A stretch of DNA of 64,000 nt from JACVRN01 sp036403815 (lineage in GTDB: Bacteria > Acidobacteriota > Blastocatellia > Pyrinomonadales > Pyrinomonadaceae): NCBI GenBank assembly GCA_036403815.1, contig DASWQH010000012.1:62001-126000 (forward strand), in the 5' to 3' direction. The notes under the pieces were generated by a model. The model was not told the origin of the DNA. It was given only the letters and a program-made list of their open reading frames with translations, and ran no database searches. Positions 30,606 through 39,911 of the stretch are shown one piece after another (the stretch's first letter is position 1; every line of letters starts with the position of its first letter). Both the position numbers and the translations under genes were made by a program.

Positions 30606-32042
30606 ATGAGCAGTATTGAGATACTAGCCAACAGAGAATACAAGTACGGCTTTGTCACAGACATAGAATCCGACACCATCCCCAGAGGGCTGGACGAGGA
30701 CACCGTGCGGCTAATTTCTGCCAAGAAGAATGAGCCGGAATGGATGCTGGAGTTTCGTCTTAAGGCTTATCGTCAATGGTTGACGATGAAGGAGCCTAAG
30801 CACTGGCCGAACCTCAAGTACCCGGAAGTGAACTATCAGGACATCATCTATTACAGCGCGCCCAAGCAGAAGGCTACGAAGGCGAGCCTCGATGAAGTTG
30901 ACCCGGAGCTTCTGAGAACTTTCGAGAAGCTTGGCATCCCGATTCAGGAGCAGAAGCAGCTAGCGAATGTTGCAGTGGATGCTGTCTTCGATTCCGTCTC
31001 GGTGGCGACGACCTACAAGGAGAAGCTCAAGAAGCACGGCGTCATCTTCTGTTCATTCACGGAAGCGATTAGGGAATATCCTGAGCTTGTCAAAAAATAT
31101 CTGGGTTCGGTCGTTCCCGTTGGCGACAACTACTTTGCGGCTTTGAACAGCGCAGTCTTTTCCGACGGCTCGTTTGTCTTCGTGCCGAAGGGCGTGCGCT
31201 GCCCTATGGAATTGTCCACTTACTTCCGCATCAACAATCAGGAGTCCGGACAGTTCGAGCGAACCCTCGTCGTAGCCGAAGAGGGCGCTTACGTCTCTTA
31301 TCTTGAAGGCTGCACCGCGCCGAAGTTCGATAAGAACCAGCTTCACGCGGCTGTAGTCGAGCTGATCGCTTTGGACGATGCGGAGATTAAGTATTCGACC
31401 GTGCAGAACTGGTACGCGGGCGACGAAGAGGGCAAGGGCGGCATTTATAACTTCGTCACCAAGCGCGGCAAATGTGCCGGGAGAAACTCGAAGATTTCAT
31501 GGACGCAGGTCGAGACGGGTTCGGCGATTACATGGAAGTACCCTTCGTGCATACTGCTCGGCGACAATTCAATCGGCGAGTTCTATTCCGTTGCGCTGAC
31601 GAATCACGCGCAGCAGGCAGACACGGGCACGAAGATGATTCACATAGGCAAGAACACGCGCTCGACCATCATCTCGAAGGGAATCTCCGCGGGTAAATCA
31701 AACAACAGCTATCGCGGCCTTGTAAAGGTGATGCCGAAGGCCGAAGGCGCACGCAATTATACGCAGTGCGACTCTATGTTAATCGGCCAGAAGTGCGGCG
31801 CGAACACGTTCCCCTATATCGAGGTGATGAACAATACATCGCGCGTGGAGCACGAAGCGTCAACCTCTAAGATCAGCGAGGAGCAGTTGTTCTATCTGCA
31901 ACAGCGCGGGCTTTCACAGGAAGACTCTGTGAGCCTCATCATCAACGGCTTCTGCAAGGATGTCTTTCTGCAACTGCCTATGGAGTTTGCAGTCGAAGCG
32001 ACGCGCCTGCTTGGGTTGAAGCTTGAAGGCAGCGTCGGGTAA
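30606..32042 (+). CDS. sufB: Fe-S cluster assembly scaffold SufB
   Basis: 478 residues, normal. Subunit of the SufBCD complex in which clusters are built. N-terminal helical part then right-handed beta-helix: VFVPKGVRCPMELSTYFRINNQESGQFERTL shows family conservation, with EGCTAPKFD (conserved Cys), KCAGRNSKISWTQVETGSAITWKYPS, SKGISAGKSNNSYRGLV and RVEHEASTSKISEEQLFYLQQRG. First structural gene after the regulator; weak SD (AGGAACAAGAAG). Confidence 0.97.
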   Translation: MSSIEILANREYKYGFVTDIESDTIPRGLDEDTVRLISAKKNEPEWMLEFRLKAYRQWLTMKEPKHWPNLKYPEVNYQDIIYYSAPKQKATKASLDEVDPELLRTFEKLGIPIQEQKQLANVAVDAVFDSVSVATTYKEKLKKHGVIFCSFTEAIREYPELVKKYLGSVVPVGDNYFAALNSAVFSDGSFVFVPKGVRCPMELSTYFRINNQESGQFERTLVVAEEGAYVSYLEGCTAPKFDKNQLHAAVVELIALDDAEIKYSTVQNWYAGDEEGKGGIYNFVTKRGKCAGRNSKISWTQVETGSAITWKYPSCILLGDNSIGEFYSVALTNHAQQADTGTKMIHIGKNTRSTIISKGISAGKSNNSYRGLVKVMPKAEGARNYTQCDSMLIGQKCGANTFPYIEVMNNTSRVEHEASTSKISEEQLFYLQQRGLSQEDSVSLIINGFCKDVFLQLPMEFAVEATRLLGLKLEGSVG

Positions 32043-32046
32043 AAAC

Positions 32047-32127
32047 AGGGGTCGGGTGTCAGGTGTCAGGTGCCGGTTGAGAAGAGAAATGTTTTACCGG
32101 CACCTGACACCCGACACCCGTCACCCG
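32047..32127 (+). repeat. Foldback 16, GGTGTCG-type heptamer inverted repeat
   Basis: Left arm GGGTCG, GGTGTCA, GGTGTCA, GGTGCCG; right arm CCGGCAC, CTGACAC, CCGACAC. Centre GTTGAGAAGAGAAATGTTTTAC. Unlike foldbacks 8 and 14 a good SD (GAGGAG) follows before sufC. Confidence 0.9.
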
Positions 32128-32144
32128 CTTTTGAGGAGTTAATA

Positions 32145-32930
<786 letters not shown>

Positions 32931-32935
32931 TAGAG

Positions 32936-34270
32936 ATGGTAGCAGAGGCAACACAAGAGAAGAGCATTTACGCGTCGGCGTTCGCCGCGCTCAACCGGAA
33001 GCTCGCGGGCAACGAGGCTTCATGGATGAACCGGCTGCGCGAAAACGCTATGGAGCGGTTCGAGCAGTTGGGATTTCCAAACACCTTTGATGAGGAATGG
33101 AAATACACCAACATCTCGGCCATAGCTAAACAGCGGTTTGAGCCAAGCTCTGAATCGAAGAGTATCAAGCTCGACAGCAACACGCTTGAGCCTTTCGCTT
33201 ACCCGGAGGCGAAGGGTAGCCAACTGGTTTTCGTCAACGGCGTCTACAACGGCAAGCTCTCTTCGCTTGAAGCTTTGACGCAGGGAGTTGTCGCAGAGAA
33301 TCTTGCGGACGCTCTCAGTGGTAAGCATGCGGAGATAGTGCGCGAGAAGCTGGCGCGTTCCGCAGACTATCAAAAGAACGGCCTGACGGCGCTCAACACT
33401 GCGTTTGTTTCCGAGGGGGCGTTTCTGCTGATTCCGAAAGGCGTACGCGTAGAGTCGCCTATTCATCTTCTTTTCCTGACAGACTCGCATGCTTCGCCGA
33501 CGGTCTCGTTCCCGCGCGTGCTCATCGTAGCCGAAGCTCAGAGCGAAGCGACCGTGATTGAATCTTATGCGTGTACTGGAGATGACCGCTACTGGACGAA
33601 CGCCGTGGTGGAGATTGCTTTAGAAGACGGCGCGCGGCTTGAGCACTATAAAATTCAGCGTGAAAGCTTGCAGGCTTTTCACACGGCGACCACGCAGGTA
33701 GAGCTTGACGCGGACAGCAGTTTCGATACGACGACCATCACGTTCGGCGGTGAATTATCGCGCCACAACATCAACGTCATGATGAACGCGCGCGGCGCAG
33801 AGTGCCATGTGGACGGCCTTTACATGGTCAGCACAGGGCAACACACAGACACGCATTCGTTGATAGATCATGCACAGCCCTATTGCACCAGTCGCCAGCT
33901 TTACAAGGGCATCCTGGACGGAAAATCACGAGCGGTCTTCAACGGCAAAGTCTTCGTGCATGAAGGCGCGCTTCAGACGGATGCGCAACAGACGAACAGA
34001 AACCTGCTTCTGTCTAACGAAGCACGCGTAGACACCAAGCCGCAGTTGGAGATTTTCGCCGACGACGTTAAATGCGCGCACGGCGCAACCGTCGGGCAAT
34101 TGGAAGAGGAAGAGCTGTTCTACCTGATAAGTCGCGGTTTGAAGCCCGACCTGGCGCAGAATCTTTTGACCTACGGCTTCGCCGAAGAAGTGATTAATAA
34201 GATAAAGATTGAATCCATCAAATCGCAACTGGACGAAGCTGTCCTGAACCGGCTGCACGCCAAGCTGTAA
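32936..34270 (+). CDS. sufD: Fe-S cluster assembly protein SufD
   Basis: 444 residues from ATG 32936, six bases after the sufC stop (a TTG at 32927 would overlap sufC). SufB-like beta-helix: FPNTFDEEWKYTNISAIAKQRFE, FLLIPKGVRVESPIHLLF, LVDHAQPYCTSRQLYKGILDGKSRAVFNGK-type region (SLIDHAQPYCTSRQLYKG) and VKCAHGATVGQLEEEELFYLISRGL. Partner of SufB. Confidence 0.96.
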   Translation: MVAEATQEKSIYASAFAALNRKLAGNEASWMNRLRENAMERFEQLGFPNTFDEEWKYTNISAIAKQRFEPSSESKSIKLDSNTLEPFAYPEAKGSQLVFVNGVYNGKLSSLEALTQGVVAENLADALSGKHAEIVREKLARSADYQKNGLTALNTAFVSEGAFLLIPKGVRVESPIHLLFLTDSHASPTVSFPRVLIVAEAQSEATVIESYACTGDDRYWTNAVVEIALEDGARLEHYKIQRESLQAFHTATTQVELDADSSFDTTTITFGGELSRHNINVMMNARGAECHVDGLYMVSTGQHTDTHSLIDHAQPYCTSRQLYKGILDGKSRAVFNGKVFVHEGALQTDAQQTNRNLLLSNEARVDTKPQLEIFADDVKCAHGATVGQLEEEELFYLISRGLKPDLAQNLLTYGFAEEVINKIKIESIKSQLDEAVLNRLHAKL

Positions 34271-34274
34271 AATG

Positions 34275-34345
34275 CAGTGACAAGTGATAAGTGACGAGCA
34301 GGAAAAGCTTTTAACTTGTCACCCGGCACTTGTCACTTATCACTG
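34275..34345 (+). repeat. Foldback 17, AGTGACA-type heptamer inverted repeat
   Basis: Left arm AGTGACA, AGTGATA, AGTGACG; right arm TTGTCAC...TTGTCACTTATCACT. Centre GGAAAAGCTTTTAAC. Ends eight bases before sufS; no SD. Confidence 0.9.
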
Positions 34346-34352
34346 AGTTATT

Positions 34353-35627
34353 ATGAGCGCAATAGAGAAAATTTTGGAAACGCCGACGACGGAAGACGTT
34401 GCGGGTGAGCCTTGGGATGTCGAGCGCATACGCGAGGATTTCCCTGTGCTCAGGCAGATGGTGAACGGCAAGCCGCTCGTCTATCTTGATAATGCTGCGT
34501 CGTCGCAGGTTCCGCAGGTCGTGATTGATCGCGGGTCTAAGTACCTGCGTGAAGAGCACTCGAATATTCATCGCGGGGTTCATTACCTGAGCCAGCGCGC
34601 GACCACCGCGTATGAAGGTGCGCGCGAGAAAGTACGCCGCTTCATCAACGCGAAGGAGGCGCGCGAGTGTATCTTTGTGCGCGGCGCGACCGAAGGCATC
34701 AACCTTGTCATGCACGGCTATGGTCGCAAGTTCATTAAAGAAGGCGACGAGATTATCATCTCCGCTATGGAGCATCACGCGAACATCGTCCCTTGGCAGA
34801 TGCTCTGCGAGGAGAAGGGGGCGCGTCTTCGCGTCATTCCTATGAACCAGGCGGGCGAGCTTCTGCTGGACGAATACGACGCGCTCCTGAACGAGAGAAC
34901 GAAGATAGTCACGGTCAATCATGTCTCCAATGCGCTCGGCACTATCAACCCTGTGAAAGAGATTATCGCCCGCGCGCACAAGATGGGCGTGCCCGTGCTC
35001 ATTGACGGCGCGCAGAGCGCTCCGCATTTAGCCGTTGACGTGCAGGATTTGGACTGCGACTTTTACGCGCTTTCCGGACACAAGATGTTTGCGCCTACAG
35101 GCAGCGGCGTCGTGTACGGAAAGGCAGAGCTGCTCGAAAAGATGAATCCCTTTCAGGGCGGCGGCGATATGATTCGCACAGTGACGTTCGAGAAGACGAC
35201 CTATGCAGGGCTGCCCAGCAAGCTCGAAGCGGGCACGCCCGCCATAGCTTCGCAGATTGGCCTGGGCGCGGCGATTGATTACCTTGAATCAATCGGGCGC
35301 GAGCGCGCCGTACGCTACGAGCATGAGCTTCTGGCTTACGCGACCGAGAGGGTTTCAGCCATCGAGGGCGTAACTCTTATAGGCACAGCGCGCGAGAAGG
35401 CGAGCGTTCTTTCCTTCGTCATCGAAAACGTTCACCCGCATGATGTCGGCACGATTCTGGATCAGGAGGGTATAGCGGTGCGTGCAGGCCATCACTGCGC
35501 GCAGCCCGTTATGCAATTCTTCAAAGTGCCTGCGACCGCTCGCGCCTCCTTCGCTTTCTATAACACAAGGGAAGAGGTGGACGCGCTCGCGCACGCGATT
35601 GAAAAAGTAATAGAGGTCTTTTCGTAA
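34353..35627 (+). CDS. sufS: Cysteine desulfurase SufS
   Basis: 424 residues. Mobilises sulfur from cysteine for cluster assembly. PLP Lys in FYALSGHKMFAPTGSGVVYG; YLDNAASSQVP and HRGVHYLSQRATTAYEGAREKV are group II signatures; active-site Cys is in VRAGHHCAQPVM. N-terminus has about 20 extra residues before the usual start. The stop TAA lies in the left arm of foldback 18. Confidence 0.96.
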   Translation: MSAIEKILETPTTEDVAGEPWDVERIREDFPVLRQMVNGKPLVYLDNAASSQVPQVVIDRGSKYLREEHSNIHRGVHYLSQRATTAYEGAREKVRRFINAKEARECIFVRGATEGINLVMHGYGRKFIKEGDEIIISAMEHHANIVPWQMLCEEKGARLRVIPMNQAGELLLDEYDALLNERTKIVTVNHVSNALGTINPVKEIIARAHKMGVPVLIDGAQSAPHLAVDVQDLDCDFYALSGHKMFAPTGSGVVYGKAELLEKMNPFQGGGDMIRTVTFEKTTYAGLPSKLEAGTPAIASQIGLGAAIDYLESIGRERAVRYEHELLAYATERVSAIEGVTLIGTAREKASVLSFVIENVHPHDVGTILDQEGIAVRAGHHCAQPVMQFFKVPATARASFAFYNTREEVDALAHAIEKVIEVFS

Positions 35628-35685
35628 ATCGTAAATCGTAGATAGAAAGCCGCTCTTCCATTTACGATTTACGATTTACGATTTA
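35624..35685 (+). repeat. Foldback 18, GTAAATC-type heptamer inverted repeat
   Basis: Left arm GTAAATC, GTAAATC, GTAGATA; right arm three copies of TTTACGA. Centre GAAAGCCGCTCTTCC. Supplies the sufS stop and ends about seven bases before sufU. Confidence 0.9.
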
Positions 35686-35692
35686 TGAAACT

Positions 35693-36142
35693 ATGTCTGA
35701 ACTGAGTGAGCTTTACCAGCAGGTAATTCTGGATCACAACAAGAAGCCGCGCAACTTTCACAAGATGGAGGCGGCCAATCGTCGAGCTGAAGGGTACAAT
35801 CCGCTTTGCGGCGATCAATTGACGGTCTATCTGGATTTAGAGGATGAAGTCGTCAAAGACATCAGCTTCGAGGGTTCGGGTTGTGCTATCTCTAAGGCTT
35901 CTGCGAGCATGATGACGCAGACGCTCAAGGGGAAGTCGCGCGCAGAGGCCGAGACGCTTTTCAACGAGTTTCACCGGATGGTGATGGGTGAGCTTGACGA
36001 AGAAGCTGAGCCGAATCAACTGGGACGCCTGACTATCTTCTCCGGCGTGCGTGATTTTCCGGCGCGCGTCAAATGCGCTACGCTTTCATGGCACACCATG
36101 CACGCGGCGCTCAAAGGCGAGGAGTTGGTTTCGACGGAGTAG
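35693..36142 (+). CDS. sufU: Sulfur-transfer protein SufU
   Basis: 149 residues. SufU type: QQVILDHNKKPRNFHKM, NPLCGDQLTVYL (Cys1), GSGCAISKASASMMTQ (Cys2) and VKCATLSWHTMHAAL (Cys3, with the SufU spacing). A ~19-residue insert between Cys2 and Cys3 relative to IscU is characteristic of zinc-dependent SufU. Takes sulfur from SufS. Last gene of the operon; a terminator follows. No sufA, sufE or sufT adjacent. Confidence 0.95.
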   Translation: MSELSELYQQVILDHNKKPRNFHKMEAANRRAEGYNPLCGDQLTVYLDLEDEVVKDISFEGSGCAISKASASMMTQTLKGKSRAEAETLFNEFHRMVMGELDEEAEPNQLGRLTIFSGVRDFPARVKCATLSWHTMHAALKGEELVSTE

Positions 36143-36167
36143 AGAAAGGCACTATTTTAGTATTTGA

Positions 36168-36197
36168 GAAGGGAGGGTCGCATGGCCGTCCCTTTTT
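36168..36197 (+). terminator. Rho-independent terminator of the suf operon
   Basis: AAGGGAGGG (36168-36176) pairs, with one mismatch, with CCGTCCCTT (36185-36193), followed by TTTTTG. 25 bases after sufU. Confidence 0.75.
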
Positions 36198-36264
36198 TGT
36201 CGGGTAAATATATTGAGCTAATAATCCAGCATTAGCTCAGCGCAGAAGAGTGTCGTGTTTTGCA

Positions 36265-36490
36265 AGCCCCTGAAAGGGGCGATAGACTGTAGCCCACGGC
36301 GCAAGCCGTGGGTAAACGAAAGCCAAAGATAATAATAAGCCCCGTAGGGGCGACATAAATTAGACTGGTAAAGGATTTCTATCCAGCCATAAAACTTATG
36401 TCGCCCCTACGGGGCTTTGATTTCTAATTCCGAACTTGACTCCCACGGCTTGCGCCGTGGGCTACATTATTTCGCCCCTTTCAGGGGCTG
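36265..36490. repeat. Class B palindromic element, copy 1
   Basis: Composite palindrome filling most of the 465-base gap between sufU and the next gene. Left: GCCCCTGAAAGGGGCGATAG, TAGCCCACGGCGCAAGCCGTGGG, GCCCCGTAGGGGCGACATAA; then the complement in reverse order (TTATGTCGCCCCTACGGGGC, CCCACGGCTTGCGCCGTGGG, CGCCCCTTTCAGGGGC). Same layout as class A with different core bases. Confidence 0.9.
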
Positions 36491-36607
36491 AGAGTGTGCC
36501 TTCGTTCCTGCTTATATAAAACTCGCTTAACTCATCCGACTACTTCGTGGGGCTGACAAAGAAAGGCGGAAGCGGGCATAATGCTTCGGCAAGCTGCTAA
36601 TTGTATG

Positions 36608-37723
36608 ATGAAGATTAAGCTGGTCGAGTGGCGCGAGATTCGTCTCGGCCTTGTACACTTTTTCGAGACGAGCTTTGGCCGCACAACCGAGCGGCGAATA
36701 ATACTCGTGCGCGCAGTGTGCGAGGACGGAGCGGAAGGCTGGGGAGAATGCACCGCAGGCGAAGGGCCTTTCTATTCGGAAGAGTGGACGGAAACTGCAT
36801 GGCCTACGATCAAATTCTTTCTTGCGCCGTTGGTCGTCGGAAAAGCTATTGAGAACGCGTCCGGCGTGCGCGATGCTTTGCGACGAGTTCGCGGGCACAG
36901 GATGGCAAAGGCTGCTATTGAAACTGCCTGCTGGGATTTGGAAGCGCGGCGTGCGGGCGTTCCACTGTGGCGTCATCTTGGAGGCGTGCGCGCCGAAATA
37001 CCCTGCGGAGTCTCCATAGGCATACAGGAATCCGTAGAGGCTTTGCTGGAGAAAATCGAGCGCGAGCTGAGCGCGGGCTACCAGAGAATCAAGATTAAGA
37101 TTAAGCCGGGTTGGGATTTGAAGATTCTGGAAAGCGTGCGACGGCGTTTCCCTAACATTAAGCTTATGGCTGACGCCAATTCAGCCTACACTCTACGCGA
37201 TGCGCAGCTTTTTCATGCGATGGATGAGTTCGACCTGATGATGATTGAGCAGCCTTTAGCACACGACGACATTCTGGATCACGCAAAGCTTCAGGCTGAA
37301 ATCCGCACGCCGCTCTGTCTTGACGAATCCATACGTTCCGTAAGGGACGCGCGCCACGCGCTTGATGTTAAGGCGTGCCGGATTATCAATATCAAGCTTG
37401 GTCGTGTAGGCGGGCACACGGAAGCGCGCGAGGTCGAAGAAGAAGCACGTCGTAGAGAGATTCCCGTCTGGTGCGGCGGTATGCTGGAATCCGGGATTGG
37501 TCGCGCGCACAATATAGCCATGTCAACTCTTTCCGGCTTCACCCTGCCCGGAGATGTTTCATCAAGCGCGCGCTACTGGGACGAAGACATCATTGATCCG
37601 CCCGTCATGGTCACAGAGCGCGGAACTATCAAAGCGCCCGAAACGCCGGGCATAGGATTCGAGATAAGACGCGAGCGCGTTGACGCTCTAACCGTCAGAC
37701 GGGAAGAGATTCGAGCAGGCTGA
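36608..37723 (+). CDS. menC: Enolase-superfamily o-succinylbenzoate synthase / N-acylamino acid racemase (MenC-like)
   Basis: 371 residues from ATG 36608 (starts MKIKLVEWREIRL, the usual family start; three in-frame codons further up no better). KxK base YQRIKIKIKPGWD, metal ligands in LMADANSAY, MMIEQPLAHDD and PLCLDESI, and second Lys IINIKLGRVGG are present. N-terminal capping domain LGLVHFFETSFGRTTERR. The sequence matches the NSAR/MenC2 clade, whose members do either reaction; no other men gene is nearby, and an M20 peptidase is 19 bases downstream, which favours an N-acyl amino acid racemase role. Confidence 0.85.
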   Translation: MKIKLVEWREIRLGLVHFFETSFGRTTERRIILVRAVCEDGAEGWGECTAGEGPFYSEEWTETAWPTIKFFLAPLVVGKAIENASGVRDALRRVRGHRMAKAAIETACWDLEARRAGVPLWRHLGGVRAEIPCGVSIGIQESVEALLEKIERELSAGYQRIKIKIKPGWDLKILESVRRRFPNIKLMADANSAYTLRDAQLFHAMDEFDLMMIEQPLAHDDILDHAKLQAEIRTPLCLDESIRSVRDARHALDVKACRIINIKLGRVGGHTEAREVEEEARRREIPVWCGGMLESGIGRAHNIAMSTLSGFTLPGDVSSSARYWDEDIIDPPVMVTERGTIKAPETPGIGFEIRRERVDALTVRREEIRAG

Positions 37724-37742
37724 AAGTGTGTACTCAACCGGG

Positions 37743-38918
37743 ATGTCTTTTGTGATTAACAAAGAAACGGCGGCCAGCTTTAAGGACTATTTTTCGGAGC
37801 GGCAAAGGGAGATGCTAGCTCTCGTGCGTACACTGGTCGAGACGGAATCTCCGTCCGGTGATGTAGAGGGAAGCCGCGCCGTTGTTTCGCTTCTCATAGA
37901 GGCCGCGCGCTCAACCGGCGAACAATTGAGAGTTGAGCGGATTCCGGCTCCGAGCTACGGCGAGCACCTCTGTGTGCGCGCTTTTCAGGAAAGAGAATCG
38001 AGCGGGGGCAAGCTTCTAGTTGTGGGGCACACGGACACCGTGCATCCTCTGGGCAGCATCGCGGCGCGCCCCTTTCGCGCCGAAGGTGAACGGCTCTACG
38101 CGCCTGGAATCTTCGACATGAAGGCCAACTGTGTGATGGTGCTTGAGGCTTTGCACGCCTGCGTCTTGCTTAATCGAAGGCCGCGCCGCGAGGTCGTGCT
38201 GATATTGACCTGCGACGAAGAGACTGGAAGCGCGCATGGGGGGCGCTCGCTCATCGAAGCAGAAGCGAAACGCGCAGCCTGCGCCTTGGTGCTTGAGCCT
38301 CCGGCTACGGGAGGCCGCGTGAAGACGGCGCGCAAGGGGACTGGAATCTTCACTATGGAAGCGTTGGGGCGAGCGGCGCATGCAGGGCTTGAGCCGGAAA
38401 AGGGCGCGAGCGCTGTGCTGGAAATCGCGCGACAGATAGAAAGGCTGCATGGCTTAGGCGACCCGTCGCAGGGCACGACCCTGAATGTAGGGGTAGTGGA
38501 GGGCGGCACGCGCTCGAACGTGGTCGCCGCAAAGGCTCGCGCCGAGATTGATGTTCGATTCAGCACTGCGGAAGAGGCAAACCGCATCGAAGGCGCAATC
38601 CTGAACTCTGTGCCATTTGACGAGCGTGTGAAGTTGAGTGTGAGCGGCGGCATCAATCGCCCGCCGCTTGAGCGCAATGAAGGCGTGGTGCGACTGTATG
38701 AACATGCGCGCGCCGTTGCCGCAGCGCTCGATTTCAATCTGGGAGAAGCGAGCGTCGGCGGAGCGTCTGACGGGAATTTCATCGCCGCCCAAAATGTTCC
38801 GGTGCTCGACGGCTTAGGCATCGACGGCGACGGCGCTCATGCAGAGCACGAGCACATCATCACGACCGACATCGCACGACGCAGCGCACTGCTGGGATAC
38901 TTAATCGCTACGCTCTAA
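37743..38918 (+). CDS. M20-family zinc metallopeptidase (glutamate carboxypeptidase-like)
   Basis: 391 residues from ATG 37743 (a GTG at 37728 would add five). Metal and catalytic residues: VVGHTDTVHPLGS (His, Asp), LYAPGIFDMKANC (bridging Asp), LTCDEETGS (catalytic Glu pair), and C-terminal GDGAHAEHEHI. LETESPSGDVEGSRAVV is typical of carboxypeptidase G2-type. A dimerisation domain lies in the middle (residues about 190-300). Could deacylate the N-acyl amino acids produced or racemised by the preceding enzyme; this pairing is inference. Confidence 0.87.
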   Translation: MSFVINKETAASFKDYFSERQREMLALVRTLVETESPSGDVEGSRAVVSLLIEAARSTGEQLRVERIPAPSYGEHLCVRAFQERESSGGKLLVVGHTDTVHPLGSIAARPFRAEGERLYAPGIFDMKANCVMVLEALHACVLLNRRPRREVVLILTCDEETGSAHGGRSLIEAEAKRAACALVLEPPATGGRVKTARKGTGIFTMEALGRAAHAGLEPEKGASAVLEIARQIERLHGLGDPSQGTTLNVGVVEGGTRSNVVAAKARAEIDVRFSTAEEANRIEGAILNSVPFDERVKLSVSGGINRPPLERNEGVVRLYEHARAVAAALDFNLGEASVGGASDGNFIAAQNVPVLDGLGIDGDGAHAEHEHIITTDIARRSALLGYLIATL

Positions 38919-38920
38919 AC

Positions 38921-39018
38921 GAGTCCATAGAGTCCAGAGAGTCTGGAGAGTCTAGAGAGTGAAAAGAAAATCATACTGGCTCTCTAGACTCTCCAGACTC
39001 TCTGGACTCTCTAGACTA
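38921..39018 (+). repeat. Foldback 19, GAGAGTC-type inverted repeat before xth
   Basis: Arms are GAGAGTC/GAGTCC units at period 9 (left ends GAGAGTGAAAAGAAAA; right ACTCTCCAGACTCTCTGG). Same repeat family as foldback 2. Ends two or three bases before the xth ATG. Confidence 0.88.
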
Positions 39019-39020
39019 AA

Positions 39021-39794
39021 ATGAGTATGAAGCTGGCAACGTGGAATGTGAATTCGATAGCGGCGCGGCTGCCGCTTGTGTTGAAGTGGCTTGAGGCGGC
39101 GCGACCGGATGTGCTCTGTTTGCAGGAGACGAAATGCACGGACGACAAGTTTCCGGCTGATGCTTTTTCGGAGCTTGGGCTTAAGTCCGCGACCTACGGG
39201 CAGAAGACTTATAACGGCGTGGCGATTCTTTCGCGCCCGCCGCTGACAAATGTGCAGCGCGGTTTCCCGGATGATGACGAAACGGCGCATGCGCGTCTAC
39301 TGGCCGGGACTGTTGATGGCGTGCGCGTCGTCAACGTATACATTCCTAACGGCGCGTTCGTAGGCTCCGACAAACTCTTTTTCAAGCTCGATTGGATGCG
39401 GCGGCTGCGCGCCTTCTTTGACGAGAGCTATAAAAAGAAGGAGCAGGTCTTGCTTTGCGGAGACTTCAATGTCGCTCCCGAAGAGCGCGATGTGCATGAC
39501 CCTAAGCAGTGGCAGGGAAAGATTCTCTTTAGCCGCAGGGAACGCGAAGCGCTCGCGTTGATTAAAGACTGGGGCTTTGAAGATGCCTTCCGCCTGCACA
39601 CGGAAGAGGGCGGTCACTTCTCCTGGTGGGATTATCGTGCAGGCTCGTTTCGTCGCAACGCAGGACTTCGCATTGACCACATCTGGACATCTGAGAAGCT
39701 GGCTTCACGCTGCACCGCCTCCTGGATAGACAAAGAGCCTCGCGCATGGGAGCGCCCGTCCGATCACACGCCGGTCGTTGCCGAGTTCAAGTGA
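39021..39794 (+). CDS. xth: Exodeoxyribonuclease III
   Basis: 257 residues. AP endonuclease and 3'-5' exonuclease of base excision repair. Motifs: KLATWNVNSIAARL, LCLQETKC (catalytic Glu), YNGVAILSR, VLLCGDFNVAPEERDV, SWWDYRAGSF and IDHIWTS, RPSDHTPVVAEF. No SD. Confidence 0.96.
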   Translation: MSMKLATWNVNSIAARLPLVLKWLEAARPDVLCLQETKCTDDKFPADAFSELGLKSATYGQKTYNGVAILSRPPLTNVQRGFPDDDETAHARLLAGTVDGVRVVNVYIPNGAFVGSDKLFFKLDWMRRLRAFFDESYKKKEQVLLCGDFNVAPEERDVHDPKQWQGKILFSRREREALALIKDWGFEDAFRLHTEEGGHFSWWDYRAGSFRRNAGLRIDHIWTSEKLASRCTASWIDKEPRAWERPSDHTPVVAEFK

Positions 39795-39811
39795 TTTTAG
39801 ATTTGAAGCGC

Positions 39812-39890
39812 CAGGTCAGTACCGCCTGCGGTAGTGGGCGGGTTATAACGTTGCAAGAGACCAGCCCGCTACCGCAGGCGGTACTGACCT
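39812..39890. repeat. Class C palindrome, copy 2
   Basis: AGGTCAGTACCGCCTGCGG...GGGCGGGT and complement ending CAGGCGGTACTGACC. Between xth and the SDR gene. Confidence 0.9.
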
Positions 39891-39911
39891 ATTAGTCTGA
39901 AAGGTAACAGC

